DNA of 64,000 nt from Melitaea cinxia. Lineage: Eukaryota; Arthropoda; Insecta; Lepidoptera; Nymphalidae. Position 1 is the stretch's first letter, and each line of letters begins with the position of its first letter. The stretch spans positions 2,115,501-2,179,500 of the forward strand of contig NC_059409.1 of the NCBI RefSeq assembly GCF_905220565.1, in the 5' to 3' direction. Of this stretch, positions 1-10,406 are shown in pieces. Under the pieces are notes generated by a model. It saw only the letters and a program-made list of their open reading frames with translations. It was not told where the DNA came from and searched no databases. The translations under genes and the position numbers were made by a program.

Positions 1-25
1 TCCTTTTTTATATACCATATGGGTG

Positions 26-156
26 GCAAAAATATTACGGCCAGTTATCGGATACCGTAGCTTTTGGAATGCTGGAACGGCAGAGGCATTCTGGCACCAT
101 AGGAGCCGGAGAACCCCTTCTAGAATGCAGTTTTTTAACATAATATTTCCTGTTGT
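26..156 (+). repeat. Degenerate fragment of retroposon family C
   Basis: Weak match to the family C order of words seen in better copies at 17637 and 62414: a 'ggcaaa' start, 'taccgtagc', a cysteine-poor middle, then 'atttcctgttgtg'. Much of the middle is missing. It abuts the tail of the SINE B copy at 157. No coding potential. The call rests on ordered short matches only and could be wrong. Confidence 0.35.
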
Positions 157-398
157 GCTTCAGCCTGTAATATCCCACTACTGGGCATAGGCCTCTTTCC
201 CCATGTTGGGGAAGGATAAGAGCTTAATCCACCACGCTGCTCCAATGCGGGTTGGCGGATATATTACTTACTATGAGTAACAATCGCTATCAGGCGTAGA
301 TGATAACAACCGGGACCGACGGCTTAATGTGCTCTCCGAGGCACGGTGGGGAGACCCACGAGGACTGCACAAACACCCAGACCACGGCAAACACCCCC
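157..398 (-). mobile_element. SINE B copy, head truncated
   Basis: Read on the minus strand this matches the body and 3' tail of SINE B: the 'cacggtggggagaccc' block, 'ccgacggcttaa', 'gcgggttggcggatat', and the tail that reads GCAGTGGGATATTACAGGC in intact copies (here 'agtagtgggatattacagg'). The tRNA-like head with the B box, present at 39140 and 52478, is missing. The small open frame at 346-540 starts inside this SINE and is not a gene. Confidence 0.85.
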
Positions 399-1371
399 TA
401 TTGCACACTATACCAAAAAAATCTGCCTAAAAAGTTCATGTGTAATACAAGATATTATCACGGGAAATAATATTGATATATCCACACGAAGCAACGAGAT
501 GAAATTGCAAATATGTGAAGTACGGCTTTTATTTGACTAGCGTAGATCGTTCCAACAACGTTGAACGCACTTACGCTTTTAATAACGTGAATTGATGCGA
601 CAATGTGGGATCGTTTAAGATATAATGACTATTTCATATTTTGAGATCGCGTTACATCCTTACGTCGTGTGACGTTCTCGTATTTGTCGGACTACCATAA
701 AACCTCGATTACTAATTTTCTCATATATCTGACCCTAGCGTTGTTTTTATATTTATATATCCTATAAGGTTACTTACTTACTTGTTCTACGCTGTGCAAG
801 ATAAGCATCTGTGAGTAATATGAGTACTATTTGTAAATACGTGTGTGTATCTGTACGTGGGTCCAGATACAAACTACCACCTCTCATCTTATCAATCAGT
901 CGGTATCGCTTTTAATGAGTAAAAGTTATAACTTTACCGTAGTTGAAACCTTTGCTGAAACGAGAGTTAGTTAACTTTCATGACTAATTTTTATAGGGAA
1001 TGTGAAACCTTAATATAGATCAACTAATAAATTAAAAAGTCGATATATTTTCACGCCATGTACCTTAAGTTATACCAATTATAGCGTGATTGGAGGGGTG
1101 CTTAAATTTATACGGAAATTTGGTGAATTAATTACACCGCAGAATGTCGAAAATTCATAATCATTGAGTGAACTAAGCCGTACAGACTAAAATTTCATAC
1201 TTTGATTGTACGCGTATGTTATTTTGATAATGTATTATTGTGTAAGTTTTTTGTATCATTTTGATTGGAATACTTAAAAAAACCGTACTCTTATAATTCT
1301 ATAGGCATGATATACTATAGTTGAAATTAATGAGACCATACACATACATATATACTACATCCCATTTTCAA
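399..1371. other. AT-rich stretch without recognised feature
   Basis: No long open frame, no repeat shared with the rest of the window and no strong secondary structure that I could see. Confidence 0.5.
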
Positions 1372-1889
1372 CCGACTTCAAAAAATTAAGAGGCCATCAC
1401 ACACTTTAACCTATCGCAGTCCAGTGCTGGACAAGGTTTCCACAAGTTCGCGCCAGACATTACGGCGCGAACTCGCGTGTTTTACTCATAGTCACCACGC
1501 TGGGTAGACGGGTTGGTGACTACAGAGCTGGTTTTGTCGCACTGAAGACGCTGCTGCCCGTCTTCAGCCTGTGTATTTGAACGCCAACAGTTGGATGGTT
1601 ATCCCGGCATAGGTCGGCTTTTTAAGTTCCACTAAGTGAGTGGTAGTGGATCTGTGTTATCCCTTAGTCGCCTCTTACGACACCCGCGGGAATAGAGCGG
1701 GTGGCTATATTCTTTACTTCAGTAGCCACGCAGCTAATGGTGCTTATCATATGGTCCCATTTAAATGTAATTAAGATCTGTACTTGACTCTTTGAGTTAT
1801 CACTAATATGGCGAATTTACTTGACTATTTTGATGTAATTGAAGTCGGTTCTTTTTCGTTTGTAAGCAAACACAATTATTAAGCTATAA
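1372..1889 (+). repeat. Repeat G copy, split by a SINE A insertion
   Basis: The left end 'caaccgacttcaaaaaa' (1372-1390) and the right end 'attgaagtcggttctttttc' (about 1840-1889, followed by 'gcaaacacaattatt') are the two termini of repeat G. They form the imperfect inverted pair AACCGACTTCAA / TTGAAGTCGGTT. Between them lies SINE A (1400-1734). After that the G interior resumes with 'catatggtcccatttaaatg'. This G copy is therefore older than the SINE it contains. G is non-coding, and its class is unknown to me. Confidence 0.75.
1400..1734 (-). mobile_element. SINE A copy nested in repeat G
   Basis: On the plus strand it runs from the RTE-derived tail ('cctatcgcagtccagtgctgg') through 'caccacgctgggtagacggg', 'gacgctgctgcccgtcttc' and 'cccttagtcgcctcttacga' to the head ('gtagccacgcag'). 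The element is therefore on the minus strand. It is close to full length (compare 324 bp at 31157), with a 10-bp local expansion near 1650. I found no clean target duplication. Confidence 0.88.
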
Positions 1890-2944
1890 ATATACACAAA
1901 AAAAAATTGACACGATAGTTTTTTTTTGCCATATTATTCAAGACTCATAATTATCAGGTGTCTCATTAAGTTTGTATTCTGTAATACCAGTTGTAATTTA
2001 TTCATTCCAGAAGTAATAGACATTGCTTCGTCTGCAGATTACTAAAGTTAGAATGTATGGAAATTTCAAAACTTTAGTTGCTTTGAAATTGTTGCTTTTA
2101 TTTATTTAACAATAATTAAAATTGGTTTAAATCGAACAAAAATGTGATCGGCACTGCGCTGCTGAAACTGTGACGCCTGCATATTTCTGTTTTAACTAAA
2201 TTTAGAGAGCAGTCTCATTGCTGATATTTGTTAAGTAATTACAGCGGATAAGATAAATAGTATTAGTAATGTGAGAAATAAGTCTTGTGTTCAATGAAAA
2301 AAAAAAAAAAAACGAAAATTCATTAATTTTCTTGCGTCTATGCACTTAAAGTTTATATAGTTTAAAATAAAACGTTAATGTTAATATTTAAAAGAAATCG
2401 GTTATTTTTTTAAATCAAATAACTTAATAATATCCTGTAACACAGACAATAAACGAGCGCAATACCCATACTACTGCAATCAAACCAGAAAATGACAGCG
2501 CAACAGCCAGCGCTGTGACTGATACCTACGTCATTAAATTTTTATATATCTAAATTAAAAAAAAACCTGCATGATTCCTCTCTCAATTTTAGTAATATTT
2601 CATTAGTTACGTGATATGTTAATATTTTTATTTTACTATAAAAAAATATCATAAATGTGTTTATAGAGGCTGCATTGCCGCGCAAATAATTTCGTTTCGT
2701 GTAATTACTGCGGATCCCTGCTGTGAGACTTTGCAAGCGAAATCAACTGATGTATTCATTAATATTTTTGATATAGTGCGAATACCGTATTTCATTACGA
2801 AAAAATAATATATTCATTACGTACTCGTGAAATGCCTAGAGGGCGGAGCTCGTTAACTCTATATGCAAAATATACTTACGCGTTATCAATAACACCGTCA
2901 GCCGGTGGCTGTAAAATCACTTTCATAGACTTCTAATACATGTT
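1890..2944. other. AT-rich stretch without recognised feature
   Basis: It contains an A-run near 2298-2312 and several short A/T runs, with no shared repeat identified. The 64-codon minus frame at 2542-2736 has low-complexity composition and is probably chance. Confidence 0.5.
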
Positions 2945-3183
2945 CTCACTCACTCACTTTAGCTTCACACAGTCCACTGCTGGACAGAGGCCTCCACAAA
3001 CTCGCGCCAAAAATTGCGTGAACTCATGTGTTTTGCCCATATTCACCACGCTGGGCAGGCGGGTTGGTGACTGCAGGGCTGGCTTTGACTTCGGTCTGTG
3101 TATTTCAAAGCCAGCAGTCCGATGGTTATCCCACCATCGGTCAGCTTTTTAAGTTCCAAGGTGGAAGTGGAACTGTGTAATAC
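2945..3183 (-). mobile_element. SINE A copy, head-truncated with internal deletion
   Basis: The tail ('acagtccactgctggacag') and body ('caccacgctgggcaggcggg', 'ccaccatcggtcagc') match SINE A. About 27 bases equivalent to the 'gtcgcaccgaagacgctgctg' block are missing after 'ggctggcttt', and the head is lost after 'ggaactgtgt'. Head loss is expected for retroposons, whose copying starts at the tail. Open frames here (2940-3152, 3098-3313) are only SINE sequence. Confidence 0.85.
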
Positions 3184-3319
3184 ATTTTATGGTATAAGAA
3201 ATCAACTACTTCCTGTGACTGAGTTAAGACTTTGTGTCCTTCCTTTCCTGTCCACCCTTGTGGGCTCTAAGGACAAAGCATTTGCTGGTGTGGAGTTACT
3301 TTTAGTTATCTAGTACCGC

Positions 3320-3628
3320 CGCTCTACTGTCAAGGTGCGTGTGCCATGTCGCTGGCGCCTAAGAACCGACGAGCGCGGGTTTGATTCCCACTCGGAATGG
3401 ATATTTGTGTTTATACAAGTATTTATTTCCGGTTTGGTGGTGGTTTGCCCTTGCAGGTCTCCCTACCATGCCTCGGAGAGCACATTAGCCGTAGCGGTTG
3501 TTACTCAAAGTAGGGAATATATTCGCCAACCCGCAGTGGAGCAGCGTGGTGCATTAAGCTCCAATGCTTCTCCTACATGTAAAAAAAGGCCTATGTCCAG
3601 CTGTGGGATACAGGTAAAAGCGATGAAG
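3320..3628 (+). mobile_element. SINE B copy, B2 variant with tRNA-like head
   Basis: The head carries a B-box-like 'gggtttgattcccactcgg' at about 3381-3399. Next come a 'ggatatttgtgtttatacaa' block shared with the 45285 copy, the SINE B body ('catgcctcggagagcacatt', 'ccaacccgcagtggagcagc'), and the tail 'ctatgtccagctgtgggata'. The 109-codon frame at 3335-3664 is translated SINE and not a gene. The B box is diverged, so this copy is probably transcriptionally dead. Confidence 0.82.
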
Positions 3629-3995
3629 CGATTTAGTATTGGAATTTTACCTCAGTTAAAATAAAGTGCTATCTTTAAAATCGTTACATATTCAACTTTG
3701 TTGTTTGTTATTTTACCATAACACGGGACTTTTATCATTTCTTTAGGAGTAGGCTCCAATAAAAATTCTAAATAACTCTAGTGATCTCTAGAAAAATTTA
3801 TAAATTATTATTGCTTTCATACTTTATCAACTAAATCAATATTAAACTGAGAACTTTATTCGACGCCAGGTAAAATTGTCGGTTCATTAAATCTCCTTCA
3901 CGCCTGAAATGAAATTAATTTATGAACTATCTAAAATATGTTTCGATAGGAACTGTTATTAATTTTAGATTTTGATTGAGTATTAAACTATGTAA
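3629..3995. other. AT-rich stretch without recognised feature
   Basis: Short unique-looking sequence between SINE B and the RTE LINE remnant; no repeat or open frame of note. Confidence 0.5.
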
Positions 3996-4980
3996 TTGTT
4001 CGATCATATTTTATCGCCTTTATGTATGTCTGTCTTTAATCTATTCATGGACAATTGTTTGACATATTTAAAAGAGAATGAAAATGGGTTGAGAATGAAT
4101 GAGTTACTCGTCAAATGTCTTCTCTATGCTGATGATCAAGTATTACTTGCGTCTTCGCCCGAGGAGTTGCAGGAGATGGTAACTGATATGAGTGGAACCT
4201 TTGTAAGAAAGGGAATGAAGATGAATGTAAAGAAGACGAAAGTGATGGTGTTTGAAAGAGATGAGGCAGTAATAGACTGCAATATCATGATTGGTGATGA
4301 ACAAATTGAACAGGTGAATGAGTTCGTGTATCTGGGTTCAAAGTTTACAAGAGATGGAAAGTGTGAGAGTGATATTGAAAGAAGAGTGAATGCAGGAAAC
4401 AGGGTGACTGGAGCTTTGCACTCATTTATGAGCAGTCGGAAGATGTCTAACAAGGCTCGTTTGGCTGTGCATGAGGGGGTGTTTAGACACTCATGTACGG
4501 AAGTGAAACTTGGGTATGGCAGAAGAAGCATGAAAGCAGAATAAATGCAGTTGAGATGAGAGCGTTAAGAAGTATGATAGGAGTTAAACTGAGTGACACG
4601 ATAAGAAATAGTGAGATGAGGAAACGTTGTGGTCTGAAAGAAGATGTAGTGACAAAAATTGGGAAAGGTATGCTCAGATGATTTGGTCATGTCGAGAGAA
4701 TGAGTGAAGAACGATTGACGAAAAAATTGTATAAGGCAAGTGTGGATGGAAGGATTGGAAGGGGTAGACCTATGTGGACGTTCCGAGACCAAATAAGGGA
4801 CGTCTTGAAAAAAGGCCAGGTCATGAGTACTCTAAACCGAAGAGCATGTATGAAGGGAATAATGAAAGTGGACGAAGCGAAAGAAGTATGTAAGGATCTT
4901 AGCAAGTGGAGAGAAGTGGTCTCTGCCCACCCCTACGGCAAAGAGGCGTGATTATATGTATGTATGTATGTATGTCTATA
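3996..4980 (+). pseudogene. 5'-truncated RTE-type LINE, reverse transcriptase C-terminal part
   Basis: Three consecutive frames (3996-4544, 4493-4681, 4700-4951) read as one non-LTR retrotransposon polymerase. The start resembles the RT palm, with 'CLLYADDQVLLASS' holding the catalytic YADD. It continues through 'FVYLGSKF' and 'ERRVNAGNRVTGALHSFMSS', then 'MYGSETWVWQKK', 'HVERM' and 'GRIGRGRP', and ends 'AHPYGKEA' stop. The endonuclease and N-terminal RT are missing. Damage: a frameshift close to 4485-4493, and an in-frame TGA at about 4679 where related elements have tryptophan before FGH. The frames after the shift share one phase. A (TATG)n run at about 4957-4975 follows the stop, which is the usual simple tail of RTE elements. 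Antisense frames at 4136-4531, 4565-4792 and 4687-4905 are shadows. Clade assignment is from memory of the family. Confidence 0.88.
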
Positions 4981-5007
4981 TTTTTGTATTGGAATATTGA
5001 TAAATAG

Positions 5008-5574
5008 GCTTCAGCCTGTAATATCCCACTACTGGGCATAGGCCTATTTCCCCATATAGAAAGAAAGAAAGAAAGAAATACGTTTATACGGAACATCACA
5101 CAAATCGGAGACAGTTTTTACACAAAAAAAATACAGTTCAATAGAAATAATAATAATTAATAAATAAGTACATATAGAAAAAAAAATTACAAGACTAGTA
5201 ATATAGACTACAAAAAAAAACTATATCATCAAAAAAAAAAGTAAAAAAAGTAAATCTAAAAATTTCCTAAAAAGTTATGAAAAAAAAAAACAAATCAACA
5301 AGAAAAGTGAAAATAATTTTATATCCAAATAATACCGCTCGCAGCTCTGTGTAGGAGAAGGAACAAAGCTTAAATCACAACGCCTCTCCAATGCGGGTCT
5401 TAGGATATATTCCCTATTATGAGTAACGATCGTTATCAGGTGTACATGATAATAACAGGGACCGACGGCTTAACGTACTCTCCGAGGCACGATGGGGAGA
5501 TCCAGAAGGACGGCAAATATTATCTGTATGGCCAATACAAATGTTTCTCATGTGTGTGGATCGAACTCGTACCA
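5008..5574 (-). mobile_element. SINE B copy interrupted by an A-rich insertion
   Basis: The tail block is at 5008-5057 ('cttcagcctgtaatatccca') and the body resumes at 5351 ('gtaggagaaggaacaaagc'), running to the tRNA-like region near 5574 ('gtggatcgaactcg'). In uninterrupted copies these two blocks are adjacent ('ccccatgtaggagaagg'), so 5058-5350 is an insertion. The frame at 5419-5703 is SINE sequence. Confidence 0.85.
5058..5350 (-). mobile_element. A-rich retroposon-like insertion with (TTTC)n tail
   Basis: This 293-bp segment separates two halves of a SINE B. On the minus strand it is T-rich, contains several T8-T10 runs, and ends in (TTTC)5 at plus-strand 5058-5078 (seen as 'agaaagaaagaaagaaa'). 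A simple-sequence 3' tail suggests a retroposed fragment, perhaps a LINE 3' end. I could not identify the family, and target duplications are not clear. Confidence 0.5.
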
Positions 5575-5714
5575 GATCATATAAATGCTGTTAGAAATAT
5601 TGAAATTCAACTATCAAACTGTATAGTTACATGGTTAAACAATGTAATGAATAAAATAATTATGTTACAACAAACAAAAATTAGATCAGGTGTAAGAGTT
5701 TAAGTAACTAAAGC

Positions 5715-5880
5715 CATACTTATATTATAAAATAATGTGAAAGAGAGTTCGTTTGTTCCACTTTCACGGCTCAGCGGCTTGACCTATCGCCGTCAAATTT
5801 CGCACGCACTTTGCTTAGGGGAACAGACGTAGGCTACTATCCATCCTGGAAAAATACATAGTTCCCGTTGTACAGCAATA
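5715..5880 (+). repeat. Possible Helitron-like fragment
   Basis: 'tatattataaaataatgtga' followed by 'ttcgtttgttcc' resembles the starts of short lepidopteran Helitrons, but no TC start at A|T and no CTAG end can be placed. Weak call. Confidence 0.25.
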
Positions 5881-6544
5881 AGTCGTCTCAGACTCAACAG
5901 TAACTAAGGCGACATTTCTATGAATGGAAAGTCGAAGATCTCACGATTTCAACTAGGATTAGCGAAAGAGTCTAATCAAAGACATATTAGCGAAAGATAG
6001 TTGAGTGAATTATAATTATATTGTAGTTCGTATAATTCCTGTCTAACCGCTTTTGTATGAAGTACAAATATAAGATTAAAAATGTTTTTTTTATCGTTAT
6101 AATATAGGAGGAATTTCAGTAAATATCGTTGTGTAGCACTGCCATTATATTTTGAAGTGACATAAATTTTTGTAAGAACAATGTCAATGTCAATTTGAAT
6201 TTATTGAATTGAAACTTCTTTAGGCGTATGAGGGTAAAGTATTAACGGATGAAACCCAATAATAATATTAGCGTCACGAAGATGTGCAACGAACAACAGA
6301 GCCACCTAGCGTGTACTATAGAAACTACAAAGGTTGTTTCATTAATATCGATAGTTATAGTACATCGCAAACTAACTAGATGGCGCTGGAACGGAAATCT
6401 AAAGCTTTAGATTTGTATAAATCTAAATAAGACTTAAAAATTAGTTTGCCAAAGAAATTTCACTTCTGACATGTGTACTTTGTATGCACGCACTTTTTTT
6501 ACCTTTTTTTCGAGTTTTTTTACCTAAATTAACCCCCCGTTACC
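5881..6544. other. AT-rich stretch without recognised feature
   Basis: No shared repeat recognised. There is a short T-rich run before the SINE B tail fragment. Confidence 0.5.
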
Positions 6545-6592
6545 CATGGAGAAAGAAGCCTATGCCCAGCAGTGGTATGTACAGTCTGAATC
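6545..6592 (+). mobile_element. SINE B tail fragment
   Basis: Only the last ~48 bp of a SINE B copy: 'ggagaaagaagcctatgccc', 'agcagtggtatgtacagtct', 'gaatcg'. It is heavily 5'-truncated, as expected for an aborted retroposition. Confidence 0.75.
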
Positions 6593-7650
6593 GTGATCGA
6601 AAGGCAATAATATATATCTATATCCAGATATTTTGCTCCAGCCCTTGGCAGTCTCCATTAGGAACGTATAAAACGTTGATTTCTAATCTATGGTACAAAT
6701 AATTTTCATTTCTGTATTCTAATATAAGGATATGTGTAATTTGCACCGAAAGTAGAAGAAATACATCAATCAGTTTAATGGAAATATTTTCGTAACCAAT
6801 TACATACGATTTGAAATCAGAATTCCATTTTATAACGAAAAAATAAGCGTGGAGATTCCCAAACAACACCAATTATCCAAAGATGTTGACGGAGTAGAAC
6901 CAAATAATGATTGAAAAATAGGGAAAAGGATTTTCAAAAGGCTCAGAGATTCGATCCCGTATTTCCGAGTGATTACATCTTTATCCAAGGGGCTTGATTG
7001 GCCGACGAACGGACAAAACCTCGCCTTAATATCTCCTATTTTCTCATATGGGCGACTTGTTCAATTATATGGCATTATTTCTCTTAACGCATTACCGGCC
7101 TCTGATCGCTCGTAAAGCGATTTTCCGGTATATAACAAGGTACATGAAAATACTGAGATTTTTATATGTTCTAAATTTATATATTTCGAGGGTCGACTAT
7201 TGTTTGATAATGTTTGGTTACAGTATTTACTTTATACATTTGATACGGATTTGAATGAATATAAATTTACGATGATTTGTTGATGAGTGAATTAATTAAT
7301 TCACAATACGTCAGTCAATATGTGGCTCGCGGCTTTAAATTTATTCAGTATGTAGCTTAATTATGTACGCACGTATAATTCTCATCTAGGGTGTAGTCAG
7401 AAAATATACACACAATCAATTTTTCTTCAAAAGTTTACTTATAAATGGTATTAGGTTCACACGGAATAAAAAATTGAGGAAATTGAGCAGAAAATCGAAA
7501 ATTTACAGAAAACAATTTAATATTTAAACTTTTGAAGCGTTTGACATTTTACAAGACAGAGCGTTTGTTAAGTCAACTAGTATGCAATGTTATGCCAATT
7601 AATATCTAAGAAAAGAGCAAATGATATTCATGAAAAAGTAATTATATAAT
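6593..7650. other. AT-rich stretch without recognised feature
   Basis: It contains an isolated 'gattcgatcccg' near 6952 that resembles a tRNA B box, but no SINE body follows. Frames at 6618-6872 and 7048-7254 have AT-biased composition and no recognisable motif. Confidence 0.45.
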
Positions 7651-7854
7651 TGTGATAAGCATCGGCTTTCGATTAAATTAAAAATCATCAAAATCGGTAC
7701 ACCCAGTAAAAAGTTATTAAGGATTTCGAGGGTTTCGAAAATCCATCATCAAACCCTGGTTTCCTTATCATTTTACTACACTTAGGATATCTCCTTTCCA
7801 ACAAAAAAACAATTATCTAAAATCGGTTCATAAACGACGAAGTTATCTCCGAAC

Positions 7855-7923
<69 letters not shown>

Positions 7924-7946
7924 CCTCCTTTTTTGAAGTCGGTTAA
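7651..7946 (-). repeat. Repeat G copy containing a long (TA)n tract
   Basis: On the minus strand: 'ttaaccgacttcaaaaaagg' terminus (plus 7927-7946), then 'aggagg', a 60-bp (TA)n at about 7860-7920, then 'tatgaaccgatttt', the 'aggagatatcc' block and 'aatcgaaagccgatgctta'. The order matches the copies at 24023 and 31724. The TA tract occupies the place of a shorter (TA)n in the 24023 copy, so the dinucleotide run belongs to G and has expanded here. Confidence 0.8.
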
Positions 7947-8349
7947 CAAAATAGAAATAGTATTAATTTTCGTTAAAGTATTGTTTTGATAGTTATTATT
8001 TTCTTTAAAAATTAAGAAAATATTTAATTATTATTTATTACACTCAAGATAATCGTACTATTGCTATAAGGCAATGATGGTTATTTTTTTTGTGCAAAGA
8101 CTTGGAGCTTTAATATTTATTTTACCTCAATTTCCTCTATATATAAAATCTTTACAAGGTACATATAAAGGTTTCCAAATGCAACACTCAAACTCGCAAT
8201 TTCACTAAATGCTACATCTCAGGAGACTGATCAGAATTGTAAATGACACACTAAAACAAAGAATACAGGAGAATTATGCGGGACCGCGGTTTCGTTCAGT
8301 TTCATCCAAAGATGTCATGATTTCATTAATTTAGGTAACTGATTCTGCC
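7947..8349. other. AT-rich stretch without recognised feature
   Basis: Unique-looking AT-rich DNA lying between two oppositely oriented G elements. Confidence 0.5.
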
Positions 8350-8600
8350 TTTTTAACCAACTTCAAAAAAAGGAGGAGGTGCTCAATTCGACTGCATTTT
8401 TTAGTCGGAACATTGATTTTTTTTAATCAAAAGCTGATGCTTGTCACGTGGCGCCATTTAAATTTGATCGAAATGTACTGAGTACTTTATGAGCTTTCTT
8501 TAATTATACGTATTTACTTGACTTTTTCGTCTACATACGTTCTGTTACTAATCGATGTAGTAGAAGTCGCTTTTTTTTAGTTTGCGACCAAAAATAATTA
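8350..8600 (+). repeat. Short repeat G copy (internal deletion form)
   Basis: It has both termini ('ttttaaccaacttcaaaaaa' and 'gtagaagtcgctttttttta' with 'tttgcgaccaaaaataatt'), but the central 'aggagatatccctagtttgg' module of longer copies is missing. That leaves about 250 bp instead of ~460. Confidence 0.75.
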
Positions 8601-8867
8601 AATATCAAAGGAAATTTTGTTGTACTATGTAATATTTTTATACGTAGCTGTGTGTAAACAAATGTTTCATGACACATGACATGATAAACTCATATGAGTT
8701 TGTGCGTATATGTGAACGAGCGAGCGTGTGAGTGTGCGTTCGTGTATGTACTCGTACATTTCTCTGTTTACTTCTTAACTACAAATATAATTAAATTGAT
8801 TTTGTTTGCTAGCAATTTATTTATGGTAGGTAAAATTATTACAAAATAGATATTCTTTATAAATATA

Positions 8868-9073
8868 CTAGCTGACCCCGCAAACGTTGTTTGGGCAAAT
8901 ATGTTATTAACACCCTTAATCCCCCCTCCTTATAACTTAGGGGTTGTGAAAAATAGATGTTGGCCGATTCTTAGACCTACCCGATATGCACACAAAATTT
9001 TATTAAAATCGATCCAGCCGTTTCAGAGGAGTATGGTTAGTGACATTGTGACACGAGAATTTTATATATAAGA
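8868..9073 (-). mobile_element. Helitron D, non-autonomous, 206 bp
   Basis: On the minus strand it starts TCTTATATATAAAATTCTCG and ends 'GGGGTCAGCTAG'. A 3' hairpin of GCAAA/TTTGC type lies about 11 nt before CTAG. The flanks are A before TC and T after CTAG, which is the Helitron insertion rule, and there is no duplication. It has no coding capacity and would need a Rep/helicase supplied in trans. Confidence 0.85.
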
Positions 9074-9430
9074 TAATACAGATTGCTTAACAGCTGAATT
9101 ACAATAACACCTGAAGCATATTTTAGTAACGGATATAATTCAATTCGAAATTAAATGAAAAAATACTCCATAGTACTAGTTTTCCTAATTCTAATAAGTA
9201 CATTGTAAAAATGTATGTATGTCCAGTCTCCAACACGTTAGTTACATAATATATCGGAGCTCGGTATCAGATCTTCTGAAAAATTGGTCCAATCCGTCTA
9301 CCCCTATCGCATTCTTAAAGATTATTCTATAAGAGTAATAGTCAGGATTATTTTCAAGGAAATTCACTTCTTGTTTGGCTGTCCCTTGTATTTGTAGATG
9401 TCGTTCTAATTTGCTATATAAATATATAAA
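9074..9430. other. Unassigned stretch with an unexplained 67-codon frame
   Basis: A minus frame (9242-9445) reads fairly protein-like ('NPDYYSYRIIFKNAIG'), but its start lies in the end of a repeat G fragment. I recognise no family and see no splice context. It is probably a chance frame or part of an unrecognised repeat. Confidence 0.3.
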
Positions 9431-9488
9431 TGTGTTTACTCGCAAACGAAAAAAAAACCGACTTCAATTACATCGACCAGTACTTATA
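9431..9488 (-). repeat. Repeat G terminal fragment
   Basis: 'tgtgtttactcgcaaacg' plus 'aaccgacttcaattacatcg' is the right-hand terminus of repeat G in reverse orientation; the rest of the element is absent. Confidence 0.75.
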
Positions 9489-9519
9489 TATTACGAAATT
9501 GTTATTTGACTGATGCAAA

Positions 9520-9816
9520 TCTATAATAAAAAATGAGTCGCTGAATGTGTTGCTAAGCGCAAAACTCGAGAACGGTTGGACCGATTTCGCTAATTCTTTT
9601 TTTAAAATATTCCTTGAAGTACGAGGATGTTTCTTACGGAGAAAAAAATTCTAAAAAATAAAAAAAAAATTTAAATTTTCCTGAAAAAGTCTAAAAACAA
9701 CACATTTCTATACTCCCATACAAAAGATTTGTGATAATACTTGAAAGTCAATTTGAACTTTAATACCATACGATAAAGTTTGTGTTAGGCGATACGAAGT
9801 TCGCCGGGTCAGCTAG
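9520..9816 (+). mobile_element. Helitron N, non-autonomous, 297 bp
   Basis: It starts TCTATAATAAAAAATGAGTC after an A and ends 'GGGTCAGCTAG' before a T. Immediately before the end is a hairpin GGCGA-(8 nt)-TCGCC (within 'ggcgatacgaagttcgccgg'). Together these are the three structural marks of a Helitron. It has no open frame and A-rich internal runs near 9655-9670. Confidence 0.85.
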
Positions 9817-10406
9817 TTTCTAATGAAATTGTTATTTGTTTGCTACGAATGACGTCAAATGACGTCTGTACTTCTGTCTATATATACTCAAAATAATCTT
9901 AATAAATATACTGTTAGATCGACTTTCATTGTGTTTGGTTTCCCTCATACCTTCCCTCATATGTCATCTCTCACTCAACCATAGATTGTACCATACAAGA
10001 CGAAAAAAATACAAATATACATGCACTCTCGCGCGTACGCGTACTCGTCAGATCTCGATGGAATATATATGAACATGACAAGCAATTAATTCCCTTTAAA
10101 CAAAAAAAAATAACTACAGAAAGCAGTCCAACCAGTAAAAAAAAAAAAGAAAATAGTAAAGTCAAATTGAGAACCTTATTTTTTCAATTGGGTTAACTAA
10201 AGGCCTGACTGAAGGTAACTGATATATCAACAAACCGCCTAAAATTTTGTGAAACTATGTAGTTTTGAATATTGAGATCGAAAAACCTTACCTTCGAAAT
10301 TCATTACCTAAGTGGGTGAAATAGTCGATACAATTTTGAATTTTACATTTAGAGGGGTGAAAAAATGGTGCTAAAATTTTTATGAAAAATAATTAGGTAT
10401 ATATAA
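9817..10406. other. AT-rich stretch without recognised feature
   Basis: It contains an A-run near 10140 and a segment (about 10330-10390) of a 'gaggggtgaaaaa' type that may be a diverged repeat, not placed in any family here. Confidence 0.4.

Noticed and set aside
4136..4531. 131-codon minus frame
   Set aside because: Antisense to the RT domain of the RTE LINE, whose plus frame carries YADD.
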